From: CBDCUW01 sp965222745
GTDB lineage: Bacteria > Planctomycetota > Planctomycetia > Pirellulales > Pirellulaceae
Assembly (NCBI GenBank): GCA_965222745.1
Contig: CBDCUW010000003.1
Span: forward strand, 1,054,001-1,118,000
Direction: 5' to 3'
DNA length: 64,000 nucleotides
A program made the translations under genes and the position numbers. Position 1 is the first letter of the stretch; the number at the start of each line of letters is the position of its first letter. Below, piece by piece: positions 18,503 through 27,409 of this stretch. Below the pieces are notes generated by a model. It had not been told where the DNA came from. It saw only the letters and a program-made list of their open reading frames with translations, and made no database searches.

Positions 18503-19063
18503 ATGAACGAATCGAATTCATCTTGCGATCGGGAAACCCCGTTGGCTTTACCCACCAGTGCCATGTCTGATCAGGCGTGGTTGAGTCTGGTTTTTCAGCA
18601 GTACGAAGTCCCGTTGATGGGGTACGCGACACACTTGATGGGTGACGCCAGTCGGGCCAGCGACGTGGTGCAAGATACGTTCGTGCGCCTCTGCAAACAG
18701 CCTCGCCAAGAGGTCGAAGACCGTGTTCGCCGCTGGCTTTACACCGTTTGTCGAAACCGTGCTTTAGACATCCTGAAAAAGGAAAAGCGGATGAAAATGC
18801 TTGATGACGCCCAAGCTTCTCAGCAACCAAGCCGCGATGCCGACCCACAGCTTCAGGCTCAACACCAGGAGTCAGCGGCGCGGGCAGGCACGTTGATGGA
18901 GGATCTTCCTGACCGTCAGCGGGAAGTGATCCGGTTGAAAGTGCAAAGCGGACTGAGTTACCGGGAGATCAGCGAACTGACGGGCCTGAGTGTCAGCAAT
19001 GTTGGTTATCTGCTGCACACCGGATTGAAGTCGATTCGCACTCGCCTGGCCACCATCGATTGA
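18503..19063 (+). CDS. ECF-type RNA polymerase sigma factor
   Basis: About 186 residues from ATG 18503 (MNESNSSCDRETP); a GTG at 18461 is in frame but adds a weak leader. Region 2 is SLVFQQYEVPLMGYATHLMG with DVVQDTFVRLCKQ and RRWLYTVCRNRALDILKKEK. Region 4 is LMEDLPDRQREVIRLKVQSG and the helix-turn-helix SYREISELTGLSVSNVGYLL. Length and domain layout fit an extracytoplasmic function sigma factor without region 3. It is followed, 77 bases downstream, by a gene whose N-terminus looks like an anti-sigma factor, the usual arrangement. Transcription control by its own product is likely but no promoter match was identified. Confidence 0.88.
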   Translation: MNESNSSCDRETPLALPTSAMSDQAWLSLVFQQYEVPLMGYATHLMGDASRASDVVQDTFVRLCKQPRQEVEDRVRRWLYTVCRNRALDILKKEKRMKMLDDAQASQQPSRDADPQLQAQHQESAARAGTLMEDLPDRQREVIRLKVQSGLSYREISELTGLSVSNVGYLLHTGLKSIRTRLATID

Positions 19064-19140
19064 CGGCAGCGACGCCAAAAACGCGATTGCCGATCAACCC
19101 ACACGAAACAACCGAAGTTCCGATCAAGGATTTCATAACG

Positions 19141-21825
19141 ATGTCTCACGAATCAATCGACACCCGAGCCACCGCGTATGTGTTTGGCGAGTTATCCGCC
19201 GACCAGACTGCCGCGTTTGAGCAAGAGATGGAAAGTTCCGATGCGCTGCGTGAAGAGGTCGCCGAGATCCGCGAAGCGTTGGCTGCGATCACCGCCGAAT
19301 TTGATGCGGAATCAACCGGTGTGAACGAATCGAATCGAAAAGAGATCGAACAGGCGATTGGTACGGCGGTCTCGCCCGCCTGCCACGAGGAAACTTCGCG
19401 CGTCCGCCGCGCAGTCGCGATCGTCGTTGCCTTGGCAGCCGGCGTGTTGATCGTGGCCGGGTTGGTGTATCCGAATCTTCGGCAGCCGGAGATCGATACA
19501 ACGGCGCTCAGCGAACCGACAAGCGCCGGTGACAGGGAACAAGTCTACAACAAGTCCGCGAGCGTAGCGATCGCAGACGAAGCTGACACGCCTCGGCAGG
19601 TCCAAACCAAGGGTAGTTCCATTCCAACCAGCGAATCGTTGGCGCTGGAGGCGGAAGTGGAGCGGTTGGAGCAGGTCGTCGAAGAACGAAAACGCAATGT
19701 TCAGATGTTGAGCAAGAAAACGTTGGGATTCGCTCCGCCGACCAAAGCACCGGCGGAAATGAGCGTGAATCTCGATGATTCCAGCGTGGTGAAGAACTAT
19801 CGAGTGGAAGAATCGGAGCTTTCGCGGGCCACCGCGTCGCTTGCCGAGGCAGCCGATGAGCTGAAACAACTGCAGGCGCAGCGCGCTGTCGCGCAGCCAA
19901 AGTCCGCACCAGCAGCAAGCTCCGCTGTCCAAGCACGAGGCCTTGGAGTTGCTGTGCCAACAAATGATGTAGCGGCTGCTCCCGTGGACAGTTTGGACAC
20001 AAAAATCGCCGCCACCCAACCGTTTGCTGAGGCGGCGAAGGGAAAGGCGGCCGATTTTGATGTCGCAGGGGGCGAGCCTTCGCAGCTGCTTGTTAGGCCT
20101 CATGTCATCGTCGAAGGCGTCGAAGAGGAATTGAAAGCTCAAGCGGAATCGTTCGGCGTTCAACGAGAAGAAATGATCGCTGGCAAGAAGCTCGGTCGCG
20201 GTGGGCAGGCTGACGGCCTGCAAAGCAGCGATTCCGAAGCGGATAGAGCGAACCTGTCCAGACTCTCGCTGCTTGGCGGCGTTGTCAAAGCCGATCACGA
20301 CAATTTCGTGAGGACGAAGCGGTTCAAAAGCGTGGATCTCGACTCGATGAATGAGAACGCCGACCTGTCGCAGGGGATAGGTGCCGGCGAGGCGGGCGAT
20401 CGTCACGATCCGATCGAAGATAATCCGTTCATGGAGGTCGATAACGCTCCGATGTCGACCTTTTCGATCGATGTTGACACGGCGGCTTATGCAAAAGTCC
20501 GTATGTACCTGTTGCAGCAGAGCGCGATGCCGCGGCCGGCTGCGGTGCGAATCGAAGAATTGGTGAACTACTTCGACTACGACTACAAGCCGCCGACTGA
20601 CGAGCATCCGTTTTCGGCAACGATGGACATCGCCGGGTGTCCTTGGAATCCCGAACATCGGTTGGCCCGAATCGGTATCAAAGGCAAGGTGATCGAAGAG
20701 CAGCGGCCGTCGAGCAATTTGGTTTTCTTGCTGGACGTTTCCGGTTCGATGAACCGGTCGAACAAGCTGCCGCTGGTGATCGATGGCATGAAGCTGCTGA
20801 CCGATCAATTGACCGAAAATGATTCGGTCGCCATCGTGGTTTATGCCGGCGCCGCCGGAATGGTGCTCGATTCAACCAGCGGTGATCAGAAACAAGTCAT
20901 CCATTCGGCACTGGAAAGGCTGAAGGCGGGTGGCAGCACCAACGGCGGCCAAGGAATCACTTTGGCATACCAGATTGCCCGTGACAATTTCATCGTCGGC
21001 GGCACAAACCGAGTGATCCTTTGCAGCGATGGTGATTTCAATGTTGGTGTGACCGGTACCGATGAATTGGTTCGCATTGCGGAAGAAAACGCCAAAAGCA
21101 ACATCTACCTGTCGGTATTGGGCTTCGGCATGGGCAACCACAACGACGCGATGATGGAAACCATTTCCAACAAAGGAAACGGTAACTACGCTTTCATCGA
21201 CGGCATTGCTGAAGCCAACAAGGTGTTGGTGGAGGAGATGGGGGGCACGCTGGTAACGATCGCCAAGGACGTCAAGATTCAGGTGGAGTTCAACCCCAAG
21301 GAGATTGCCGCCTATCGATTGATCGGATACGAAAACCGAATCATGGCGGCACAAGATTTCAACGACGACACCAAAGATGCTGGTGAAATCGGCGCTGGAC
21401 ACACCGTCACCGCGCTGTATGAATTGATACCGGCCGGTGCGGAAACGGACGTCACGATTCTGTCGGTGGATGACCTGCGGTATCAGAAAAAATCCAAGCT
21501 GACCAAGCAGGCAAGCAGTGGAGAAGTTTTGAATTTGAAGCTGCGATACAAGTCACCCGATTCACAGCCGGGGGCCAAGAGTACGCTGGTTGATTTTCCC
21601 GTCACCGACAGCGGCAAAGAGTTCAGCGAGATGGATCGGGATTTTCAATTCGCCGCATCCGTGGCTTCCTTCGGGATGTTGCTACGCAATTCACCCCACA
21701 AAGGTGACTCGACCTTTGCAGCGGTCGAGGAGATTGCTGGCGCCTGCGTCGACGACGACGCCAGTGGTTTTCGTGAAGAGTTTCTGCAAATGGTTCGAAA
21801 AGCCAAGCAACTACGAGGCGAATGA
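19141..21825 (+). CDS. Anti-sigma-like N-terminus fused to VWA (YfbK-type) protein
   Basis: About 894 residues from ATG 19141 (AAGGA upstream); a TTG at 19060 overlapping the sigma gene is less likely. Residues 1-70 (TRATAYVFGELSADQTAAFE ... REALAAI) resemble the helical start of anti-sigma factors. A membrane helix follows at about 89-111 (AVAIVVALAAGVLIVAGLVY), then a charged coiled-coil-like stretch at about 155-250. From about 440 on it matches the YfbK family: the vWF N-terminal domain (STFSIDVDTAAYAKVRMYLL), a VWA domain with an intact MIDAS motif DVSGSMNRS near 532, and a C-terminal DUF3520-type domain. The VWA part would lie outside the cytoplasmic membrane. A role in sensing and releasing the sigma factor is inference. 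Confidence 0.82.
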   Translation: MSHESIDTRATAYVFGELSADQTAAFEQEMESSDALREEVAEIREALAAITAEFDAESTGVNESNRKEIEQAIGTAVSPACHEETSRVRRAVAIVVALAAGVLIVAGLVYPNLRQPEIDTTALSEPTSAGDREQVYNKSASVAIADEADTPRQVQTKGSSIPTSESLALEAEVERLEQVVEERKRNVQMLSKKTLGFAPPTKAPAEMSVNLDDSSVVKNYRVEESELSRATASLAEAADELKQLQAQRAVAQPKSAPAASSAVQARGLGVAVPTNDVAAAPVDSLDTKIAATQPFAEAAKGKAADFDVAGGEPSQLLVRPHVIVEGVEEELKAQAESFGVQREEMIAGKKLGRGGQADGLQSSDSEADRANLSRLSLLGGVVKADHDNFVRTKRFKSVDLDSMNENADLSQGIGAGEAGDRHDPIEDNPFMEVDNAPMSTFSIDVDTAAYAKVRMYLLQQSAMPRPAAVRIEELVNYFDYDYKPPTDEHPFSATMDIAGCPWNPEHRLARIGIKGKVIEEQRPSSNLVFLLDVSGSMNRSNKLPLVIDGMKLLTDQLTENDSVAIVVYAGAAGMVLDSTSGDQKQVIHSALERLKAGGSTNGGQGITLAYQIARDNFIVGGTNRVILCSDGDFNVGVTGTDELVRIAEENAKSNIYLSVLGFGMGNHNDAMMETISNKGNGNYAFIDGIAEANKVLVEEMGGTLVTIAKDVKIQVEFNPKEIAAYRLIGYENRIMAAQDFNDDTKDAGEIGAGHTVTALYELIPAGAETDVTILSVDDLRYQKKSKLTKQASSGEVLNLKLRYKSPDSQPGAKSTLVDFPVTDSGKEFSEMDRDFQFAASVASFGMLLRNSPHKGDSTFAAVEEIAGACVDDDASGFREEFLQMVRKAKQLRGE

Positions 21826-21899
21826 AGTTCGGCAAACTGTTGATGACTTCTACTTGTCATTTCAGACAAGCCCGGAGGGCTGATACATTCCCTGCCTGT

Positions 21900-22064
21900 G
21901 GCGCGAGCCACCGGTATCCGGGGGCTAGTCAGTGATGAAAGCCACGAAGTGGCGATACAAAATAGGGCGGGAGCGGACGTTGGTTTGCCAATGATTTCTT
22001 GAGCGAGATGTGTCGCCACTTCGTGGCTGCTGAATCAAATGCCCGCCAACCGGCGGCTCGCGCC
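21900..22064. repeat. Nested inverted-repeat element
   Basis: Outer arms at 21900-21914 and 22050-22064 match as an inverted repeat at 14 of 15 positions (GGCGCGAGCC(A/G)CCGG). Inner arms at 21940-21955 and 22013-22028 are a perfect 16-base inverted repeat, AGCCACGAAGTGGCGA. The element fills the convergent gap between the VWA gene and the oxidoreductase gene and has no coding content. Confidence 0.7.
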
Positions 22065-22086
22065 GCCGGCAAAGCTTGTACCGGAC

Positions 22087-23181
22087 CTAGAGTAGTTCCA
22101 CGGCCCGGTGAGTTTTGGCCGACTTGTAACAGGCGTCAACGAGCGCCATTGTCTTGAGGTTATCAACTCCGCTCATCGCAGGTTGTCGGTCTTGTTCCAG
22201 GGCAACCAAGAGCTCCGCCATCGGACCGACGAACGCGTCGGGGAACCAGACTTTTTTCCAACGTGGTTTGTGCCATTTGCCAGTCGTGGTGGTGGTAAAG
22301 TCGATCGTACTGGGAGTTGGTTTGGGGTATTCGGGCCATCCGATTGTGCCGCGGGCGAGACCTTCCGTCCCCTCCACTCGCCAGCGGATGCCGATATCGC
22401 CGGCCGATCCTTCGCGCGCCGGTCCTGTCCATACGTCGTCGCAGATCATGCATCGCACTCCGCTATCGTATTCCAGGATGTACAGGCAAATTCCGTCAGT
22501 GTGTTTGAACTTGGTTCTCGGATCCTCACGGAAGCTGGCATAGACGCGTGACGGATCGCCAAACCAATAGCGCATCACGTCCAGATGATGAATCGACATG
22601 ATGCGGCAGGTCACCCAACCCTGCCGCTGCTGCCAAGGCATCCAGTGAGGAATGGCCCGCATATCAATGGTCGCCAGCACCGGTTCGCCCAAGTAACCGC
22701 GGTCGAGAACACTCTTGCAGGCGCGCACCGACTGGTCGTATCGCATGTTCTGGTTGACGCAAAGTGTGATGCCGGCTTTGTCGCACAAGGCGACGACCTT
22801 CTTTGCTTCGGCGTAGTTTCCGCCGAGAGGTTTTTGGGCCAGGATGCCGCGTACTTGTTTGTGACGCACGACTTCTTGAACCACTTCCAGTTGCACATCA
22901 GGCGGAACGGCGATGTCGACCACTTCCACTTGTGGATTGTTCAACAACTCTTGGTAACTTTTGTAGGCAGCCGGAATCCCGTGCCGCTGAGCAACTTTTT
23001 TCGCGTGGGCAAACCGCCGGGAGGCAATGGCAACGGGACGAAAACGGGCTTGTCGATACGCTTCCAGGTGGCAATCGGCCATGATAAAGCCGCTGCCGAT
23101 GCATCCGATTCCGACTTTGCGGTTGGCGGGCAACGTGGGTAAGTAGTCAAGCTTGCTGGATACCTTCGTTTTGGTCGCCAT
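22087..23181 (-). CDS. Gfo/Idh/MocA-family NAD(P)-dependent oxidoreductase
   Basis: A 364-residue protein from ATG 23181, with GAGAGGAA upstream; a start at 23214 is in frame but lacks this. The Rossmann motif is VGIGCIGSGFIMADCHL (residues about 23-39), followed by the family strand PVAIASRR. The conserved EKP is here QKP (GILAQKPLGGNYAEAKKV), keeping the catalytic lysine but not the glutamate. The C-terminal dehydrogenase domain has SIHHLDVMRYWFGDP, with the conserved H-D pair. Such enzymes oxidise or isomerise sugars and cyclitols; the substrate is unknown. No Tat signal, so cytoplasmic. Divergent from the DUF2585 gene. Confidence 0.85.
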   Translation of the reverse strand: MATKTKVSSKLDYLPTLPANRKVGIGCIGSGFIMADCHLEAYRQARFRPVAIASRRFAHAKKVAQRHGIPAAYKSYQELLNNPQVEVVDIAVPPDVQLEVVQEVVRHKQVRGILAQKPLGGNYAEAKKVVALCDKAGITLCVNQNMRYDQSVRACKSVLDRGYLGEPVLATIDMRAIPHWMPWQQRQGWVTCRIMSIHHLDVMRYWFGDPSRVYASFREDPRTKFKHTDGICLYILEYDSGVRCMICDDVWTGPAREGSAGDIGIRWRVEGTEGLARGTIGWPEYPKPTPSTIDFTTTTTGKWHKPRWKKVWFPDAFVGPMAELLVALEQDRQPAMSGVDNLKTMALVDACYKSAKTHRAVELL

Positions 23182-23286
23182 CGTTTGGTTCCTCTCGATT
23201 GCCGCGTCCCGCACATCGCCGCAGATTCGTTTTTGTGTGCGTCAAGGTAACACAACCAGGCGAACCAATGGTGTTACATTGGTGCC

Positions 23287-23865
23287 ATGAACAACGCGAA
23301 CGATTCGACCGATCGGCGGCAGCTGACGGAACTTGCCGGCATGGCAGTCTTCTGCGCGGCGACCGCGCTGATCTTGTGGCAGATGGGGCGAGTTTGGTGG
23401 TGCAAATGCGGCAGCCCGGTTCCCTGGTCGTGGGAAATCTGGTCGATGCACAATTCGCAACATGCGCTGGACCCTTACACCTTCACGCATCTGTTGCATG
23501 GTCTGATTCTGTGTGGAATTTTGTCGCTGTTTCGCTACCAGCCTGTTCGGCGCTGGAGTTTCCTGATAGCGGTTGGTCTGGAAGCTTGTTGGGAGATTCT
23601 CGAAAACTCGCCGATCATCATCCAGCGATATCGTGAAGCAACCATCTCGCTGGACTACTTCGGCGACTCGATCATCAACTCTGTTTTCGACATCCTGGCC
23701 TGCGCCGCCGGGTACCGCATGGCTCAATACGTGAAGCTAAAAGGTTCGCTCATTCTTTTTGCCGCGATCGAGCTGCTACTGGTGTTAACGATCCGAGACT
23801 GTTTGATCTTGAACATCGTGATGTTGGTCTATCCAATCGAAGCGATCAAGCAATGGCAGATGTAA
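23287..23865 (+). CDS. DUF2585-family integral membrane protein
   Basis: A 192-residue membrane protein from ATG 23287. Hydrophobic segments lie at about 15-32, 64-80, 90-104, 125-145 and 152-185. The conserved family features are a cysteine/tryptophan-rich loop after the first helix (VWWCKCGSPVPWSWEIWSMH), then NSQHALDPYTFTHLLHG and GLEACWEILENSPIIIQRYR. The function of this family is not known. The conserved His and Glu residues within or next to helices suggest metal binding or lipid chemistry, which is only a guess. Its 3' end is directly followed by a palindromic repeat that may act as a terminator. Confidence 0.75.
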   Translation: MNNANDSTDRRQLTELAGMAVFCAATALILWQMGRVWWCKCGSPVPWSWEIWSMHNSQHALDPYTFTHLLHGLILCGILSLFRYQPVRRWSFLIAVGLEACWEILENSPIIIQRYREATISLDYFGDSIINSVFDILACAAGYRMAQYVKLKGSLILFAAIELLLVLTIRDCLILNIVMLVYPIEAIKQWQM

Positions 23866-23870
23866 CGATG

Positions 23871-23988
23871 GTAGGCCGACTTGTCTCAAGTCGGCGATTG
23901 TCGGCCAGTTCTCAGAACTGGTAGCGCAAGCGACTTCGGAGAAGTCGCCGACGGTACAGATTCGCCGACTTGGGACAAGTCGGCCTAC
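23871..23988. repeat. Palindromic four-hairpin element
   Basis: A 118-base element with 26-base terminal inverted repeats (23871-23896 and 23963-23988, one mismatch). Each end is also a hairpin (GCCGACTTG/CAAGTCGGC). Inside are two more: CCAGTTCT/AGAACTGG and GCGACTTC/GAAGTCGC. The element lies between the convergent DUF2585 and PSCyt/PSD1 genes. Related copies are at 27241-27396 and, reduced, at 33937-33998, with inner-hairpin fragments at 6914 and 51358. Confidence 0.85.
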
Positions 23989-23992
23989 TTGG

Positions 23993-26900
23993 TTACCGCA
24001 GGTAGTAGAACGCTTTCATGTTCAGCAGGGCGTGGGCGAGATCGGTCCAGGCTCGGTCGGCTTTTCCGTACTGTTCGGATTGGCGATGGAGGAAGTCGGT
24101 GAGCGCGTCGAGTTGATTGTCGGTGGGCGGGAATCCGTGTGCTTGTTCGACCATCGCCGCGATCCGTTGATGATCAGGGCGAGGATCTTTTCGGATTTGT
24201 TCCGCCCACAGCTCCGCCTGCCCAGTGACGAACGGATCGTTCATCAACGTTAGCGCCTGGGCGGGCACGTTGGAAGTGCTGCGACGTCCCTTGGGGCCGA
24301 ACGGACTGGGCATGTCGAAGGTCAACAAAAAGGGATTCAGGAAGTTTCGGTAGATCGACAGATAGACACTTCGCCGGCCGCTGCCGTCCAGCGGTCCGCT
24401 GCCCCGCGCGCCGCGGCCGGTCATGAATTCGGTTCGATGAGTCGGTACGCTCGCCCCAAACGGCTTCGGATCCAGCCGACCGGAGACCGCCAGGATCGCA
24501 TCGCGAATCGATTCGGCGGGCAATCGCCGGACTCGCATGCGATAAAGCAGTCGATTGGTTGGATCGACCGTGGCGATCATGTCGCGATCCAGATCGGGAT
24601 GAGGCAGGCTGCTTTGCCGATAGGTTCGCGAGAGGACCATTTTTTCGGTGGCCTTTTTGATCGACCAATCACTTTCGACAAACTCGCTCGCCAACCAATC
24701 GAGCAATTCCCGGTGACTGGCTGGTTGACCTTGTGGTCCGAAGTCGTCGACGGTTGGAACGATCCCGCGTCCGAACAGATGATGCCAAAGCCGGTTGACG
24801 ATCACTCGCGAAGTGAGGGGGTTGTCGGGGTTGGCGATGCGATCGGCCAGTTGCAGCCTGCCGCCTTGCTTGCTGCCGAGCGCCGTCAAAAACCGTCGCG
24901 GCACCTTTTCGCCCAAATTGGTGTGGCTGCCCCGAACATAGACATTCGCCTCCTCGGCCGTCCCTTCGGCCATCGCGACCACAAACCGAGGCGCAGGAAG
25001 TTGCTCTGCCAATTCACCGGCTTGGGCGATCGATTCGGAGGCGGCCGAATCGATGTCGGCGATCGAAACCAAGTCATGATTGACCAGCCACGCAAGCAGG
25101 GCATCATGTTTTCCCTCGTTCCAATGAGCCAGCGATCGTTTCCAAAGACGCTGCAGCGAACCTTCGCCGCCAGCCAGATCGACCGCCAAGCGGTCGATCG
25201 ATTTTCGCGGCGCACCGTGATCGGAGAAACGAATCTCGTCGATCGCGATCGTCGCGTCTCCTTCGTCAATGAACTCCAAATAAGCTTTGTGCCCGACATA
25301 CTTGTTCAGATCGCCGCCAAAACTCTTCCACTGCCACTGGCCCTTGGTATCACTCGCCCCACCCTTAAAAAAAGTGCCGTTGAACAACAGCCCGTTGAAG
25401 GGCATCATCTGGTAGTTGTCGATGATGACGTTGCAAGATACGTTCGCGGTGGCTCGCATCCGCACGTGAATGTTGCGGGCCGTGATTTCGAAGGTGGGTG
25501 AACGCAGAATTCCCGCTTGTTTCGGCCCCAGGATTGAACTGTCGACAGTTCCCGGCCTGTGATGAGCCTTGCCGTCTGCCGATACGCCGAAACGATTGCC
25601 GGTTGCCGCAAAGGCAGGGCCGGAAGTCGACCAGCCATCAGGAAGTTTTTCGCCGTCGAAATCGGCAAACAATTCCGAGCGATCATGAAACTCCGTCCGT
25701 CCACGTGCTTCGTTGTTGGCCCTCCGGGTGACTTCGGCAAGCGCGCCGGGATCTTTGATTGTCAGCGCCAAGACGGCCGCCGGACCAGTCGGCTTGGCGG
25801 CCGAGTCGACCGACGTCAGCAGCTCGATCCATTTTTTCAATCGCTCCCAATCCAAGTCGCGATGGTGGGCCACTTCCTTGATCCAGTCGTCGGGAAGTGC
25901 ATTGTCGTCCAATGATGAATCGCTGGCCCGCTGAAGGAGCGTCGCCGCGGCGCGGTAGTAGCCTGTCGGGTCGAGACGCTGGTCGTCGATGCGAACGCCG
26001 TGGAGGTGATCCTGGGCACTGCTGCGCAAATCGCGGATTCGCTCGGTCGCTTTCTCGATTCGGCGGCCGGGATCCAACGGATAACGTTGACGGCAACTGC
26101 TTTGAATGTAGGCGCTCAGCGCGTAGTAGTCGGCGGTGGAAATGGCGTCGAACTTGTGATCGTGGCAGCGAGCACAAGCGATGGTCAATCCGAGGAATGT
26201 TTTGCCGAAGACATCCAACTGGTTGTCAATGATGTCGGCTTCGTTGCCCAGTACGTCTGTCGGCGCATGGGTGGCTTCGTGAAAATACCAAAACCCGGTC
26301 CCGATGATCGACTCGTTGAAATCCTCTGTCGGATGCCGCCGCGGTTGGGCCAGCAAGTCGCCAGCGATATGTTCGCGAACCAATTGGTCGTAAGGGACAT
26401 CGGCGTTGAAGGCGCGGATCAGGTAGTCGCGATACTCATGGGCGCTGGTGATCGGATAATCAAATTCATGCCCGTAAGTTTCCGCATAGCGCACCAGGTC
26501 CATCCAATGCCGAGCCCACTTTTCGCCAAAGTGATGGGAACGCAACAGTTGCGAGACGACTTCCTGGTAGGCCTGTGGCGAATCATCGTTCAAAAACTGT
26601 TGGATCTGCTGGGTCGTCGGCGGCAGTCCGATCAAATCAAAATAGACTCGTCGAATCCAGCTGCGACGGCTTGCATCGGCGGCGGGACGCAAATTTGCCG
26701 CTTCGATTTTGGCCAGCACGAATCGGTCCAGATCACTGATTGGCCAAGCTTCGTCGCCCACTTTCGGCACAGCCGGTTTCGTAACTGGCCTCCAGCTCCA
26801 ATGCTCTTGAACTCGCTTTTGCAGGTCAAACGCTTCGACCATTTTTTCGCTCGATTGCGTCGCCTTTTCACGCGGATCGGGTGCGCCCATTTCAATCCAC

Positions 26901-27409
26901 TGCCGAAGCAGATTGATCTTCTTTGTTGATAGTTTTGACTTGGGCGGCATGGCGCTGACGACATCTTCTTCGTAGCCGACAGCGTGGATGACCAGGCTTT
27001 CTTCGGGGTTGTTGGGAACGATCGCCGGTCCCGAGTCTCCCCCCGTTTCCCAGCCCCATCGTGAATCGAGCAGCAAGCCCCCTTCGACTTCATCGGCATC
27101 GACCGAATGACAACCGTAGCAGTGATCAACGAAGATCGGGCGTATCTTCGATTCAAAAAACTCACGTTGCTCGGTCGAAATTTCGTCCGCGACGGAGGTG
27201 AACAGCGGGGTGAGCGCAAGACCGAGGAGCCACGCCCAACGTAGGCCGACTTGTCCCAAGTCGGCGCGCGCAACACTTGTTTTCTGAGCTGGATATGCGA
27301 AGCGACTTCGGAGAAGTCGCCGACAGTCGGCCAGTTCTCCGAACTGGCTACGCAAGCAATGGCCCAGGTTCGCCGACTTGGGACAAATCGGCCTACGGGG
27401 TTGGGTCAT
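23993..27409 (-). CDS. PSCyt1-PSCyt2-PSD1 (DUF1549/DUF1553) cytochrome-like protein
   Basis: About 1138 residues. The start chosen is ATG 27409, which overlaps the upstream DUF1501 stop by 4 bases (ATGA). A planctomycete cytochrome C domain (about 87-185) has the heme motif CYGCH near residue 97. DUF1549 (about 225-430) has RVYFDLIGLPPTTQQIQQFL, HWMDLVRYAETYGHE and a second CxxCH (CARCH near 411). A beta-sandwich module (FDGEKLPDGWSTSGPAF ...) is inserted before DUF1553 (about 848-1129: ADRIANPDNPLTSRVIVNRL). It is probably exported and heme-bearing; its biochemical role is not established. Codons 5-56 are a palindromic repeat inserted in frame ahead of the signal-peptide core (WAWLLGLALTPLFTSVA), so export may be affected. 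Confidence 0.85.
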   Translation of the reverse strand: MTQPRRPICPKSANLGHCLRSQFGELADCRRLLRSRFAYPAQKTSVARADLGQVGLRWAWLLGLALTPLFTSVADEISTEQREFFESKIRPIFVDHCYGCHSVDADEVEGGLLLDSRWGWETGGDSGPAIVPNNPEESLVIHAVGYEEDVVSAMPPKSKLSTKKINLLRQWIEMGAPDPREKATQSSEKMVEAFDLQKRVQEHWSWRPVTKPAVPKVGDEAWPISDLDRFVLAKIEAANLRPAADASRRSWIRRVYFDLIGLPPTTQQIQQFLNDDSPQAYQEVVSQLLRSHHFGEKWARHWMDLVRYAETYGHEFDYPITSAHEYRDYLIRAFNADVPYDQLVREHIAGDLLAQPRRHPTEDFNESIIGTGFWYFHEATHAPTDVLGNEADIIDNQLDVFGKTFLGLTIACARCHDHKFDAISTADYYALSAYIQSSCRQRYPLDPGRRIEKATERIRDLRSSAQDHLHGVRIDDQRLDPTGYYRAAATLLQRASDSSLDDNALPDDWIKEVAHHRDLDWERLKKWIELLTSVDSAAKPTGPAAVLALTIKDPGALAEVTRRANNEARGRTEFHDRSELFADFDGEKLPDGWSTSGPAFAATGNRFGVSADGKAHHRPGTVDSSILGPKQAGILRSPTFEITARNIHVRMRATANVSCNVIIDNYQMMPFNGLLFNGTFFKGGASDTKGQWQWKSFGGDLNKYVGHKAYLEFIDEGDATIAIDEIRFSDHGAPRKSIDRLAVDLAGGEGSLQRLWKRSLAHWNEGKHDALLAWLVNHDLVSIADIDSAASESIAQAGELAEQLPAPRFVVAMAEGTAEEANVYVRGSHTNLGEKVPRRFLTALGSKQGGRLQLADRIANPDNPLTSRVIVNRLWHHLFGRGIVPTVDDFGPQGQPASHRELLDWLASEFVESDWSIKKATEKMVLSRTYRQSSLPHPDLDRDMIATVDPTNRLLYRMRVRRLPAESIRDAILAVSGRLDPKPFGASVPTHRTEFMTGRGARGSGPLDGSGRRSVYLSIYRNFLNPFLLTFDMPSPFGPKGRRSTSNVPAQALTLMNDPFVTGQAELWAEQIRKDPRPDHQRIAAMVEQAHGFPPTDNQLDALTDFLHRQSEQYGKADRAWTDLAHALLNMKAFYYLR
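27241..27396. repeat. 156-bp palindromic element inserted in a coding region
   Basis: Same family as 23871-23988. The terminal arms 27241-27266 and 27371-27396 are inverted repeats with one mismatch. Inner hairpins GCGACTTC/GAAGTCGC and CCAGTTCT/GAACTGG are present in swapped order. The length is exactly 52 codons and the element contains no stop codon in the frame of the host gene. Flanking codons join cleanly if it is removed. Confidence 0.85.

Noticed and set aside
19312..20808. Minus-strand open frame of 498 codons
   Set aside because: Antisense to the VWA-type protein; translation is His/Arg-rich nonsense.
24437..25501. Plus-strand open frame of 354 codons
   Set aside because: Antisense to the PSD1 part of the first PSCyt gene; no recognisable domain.
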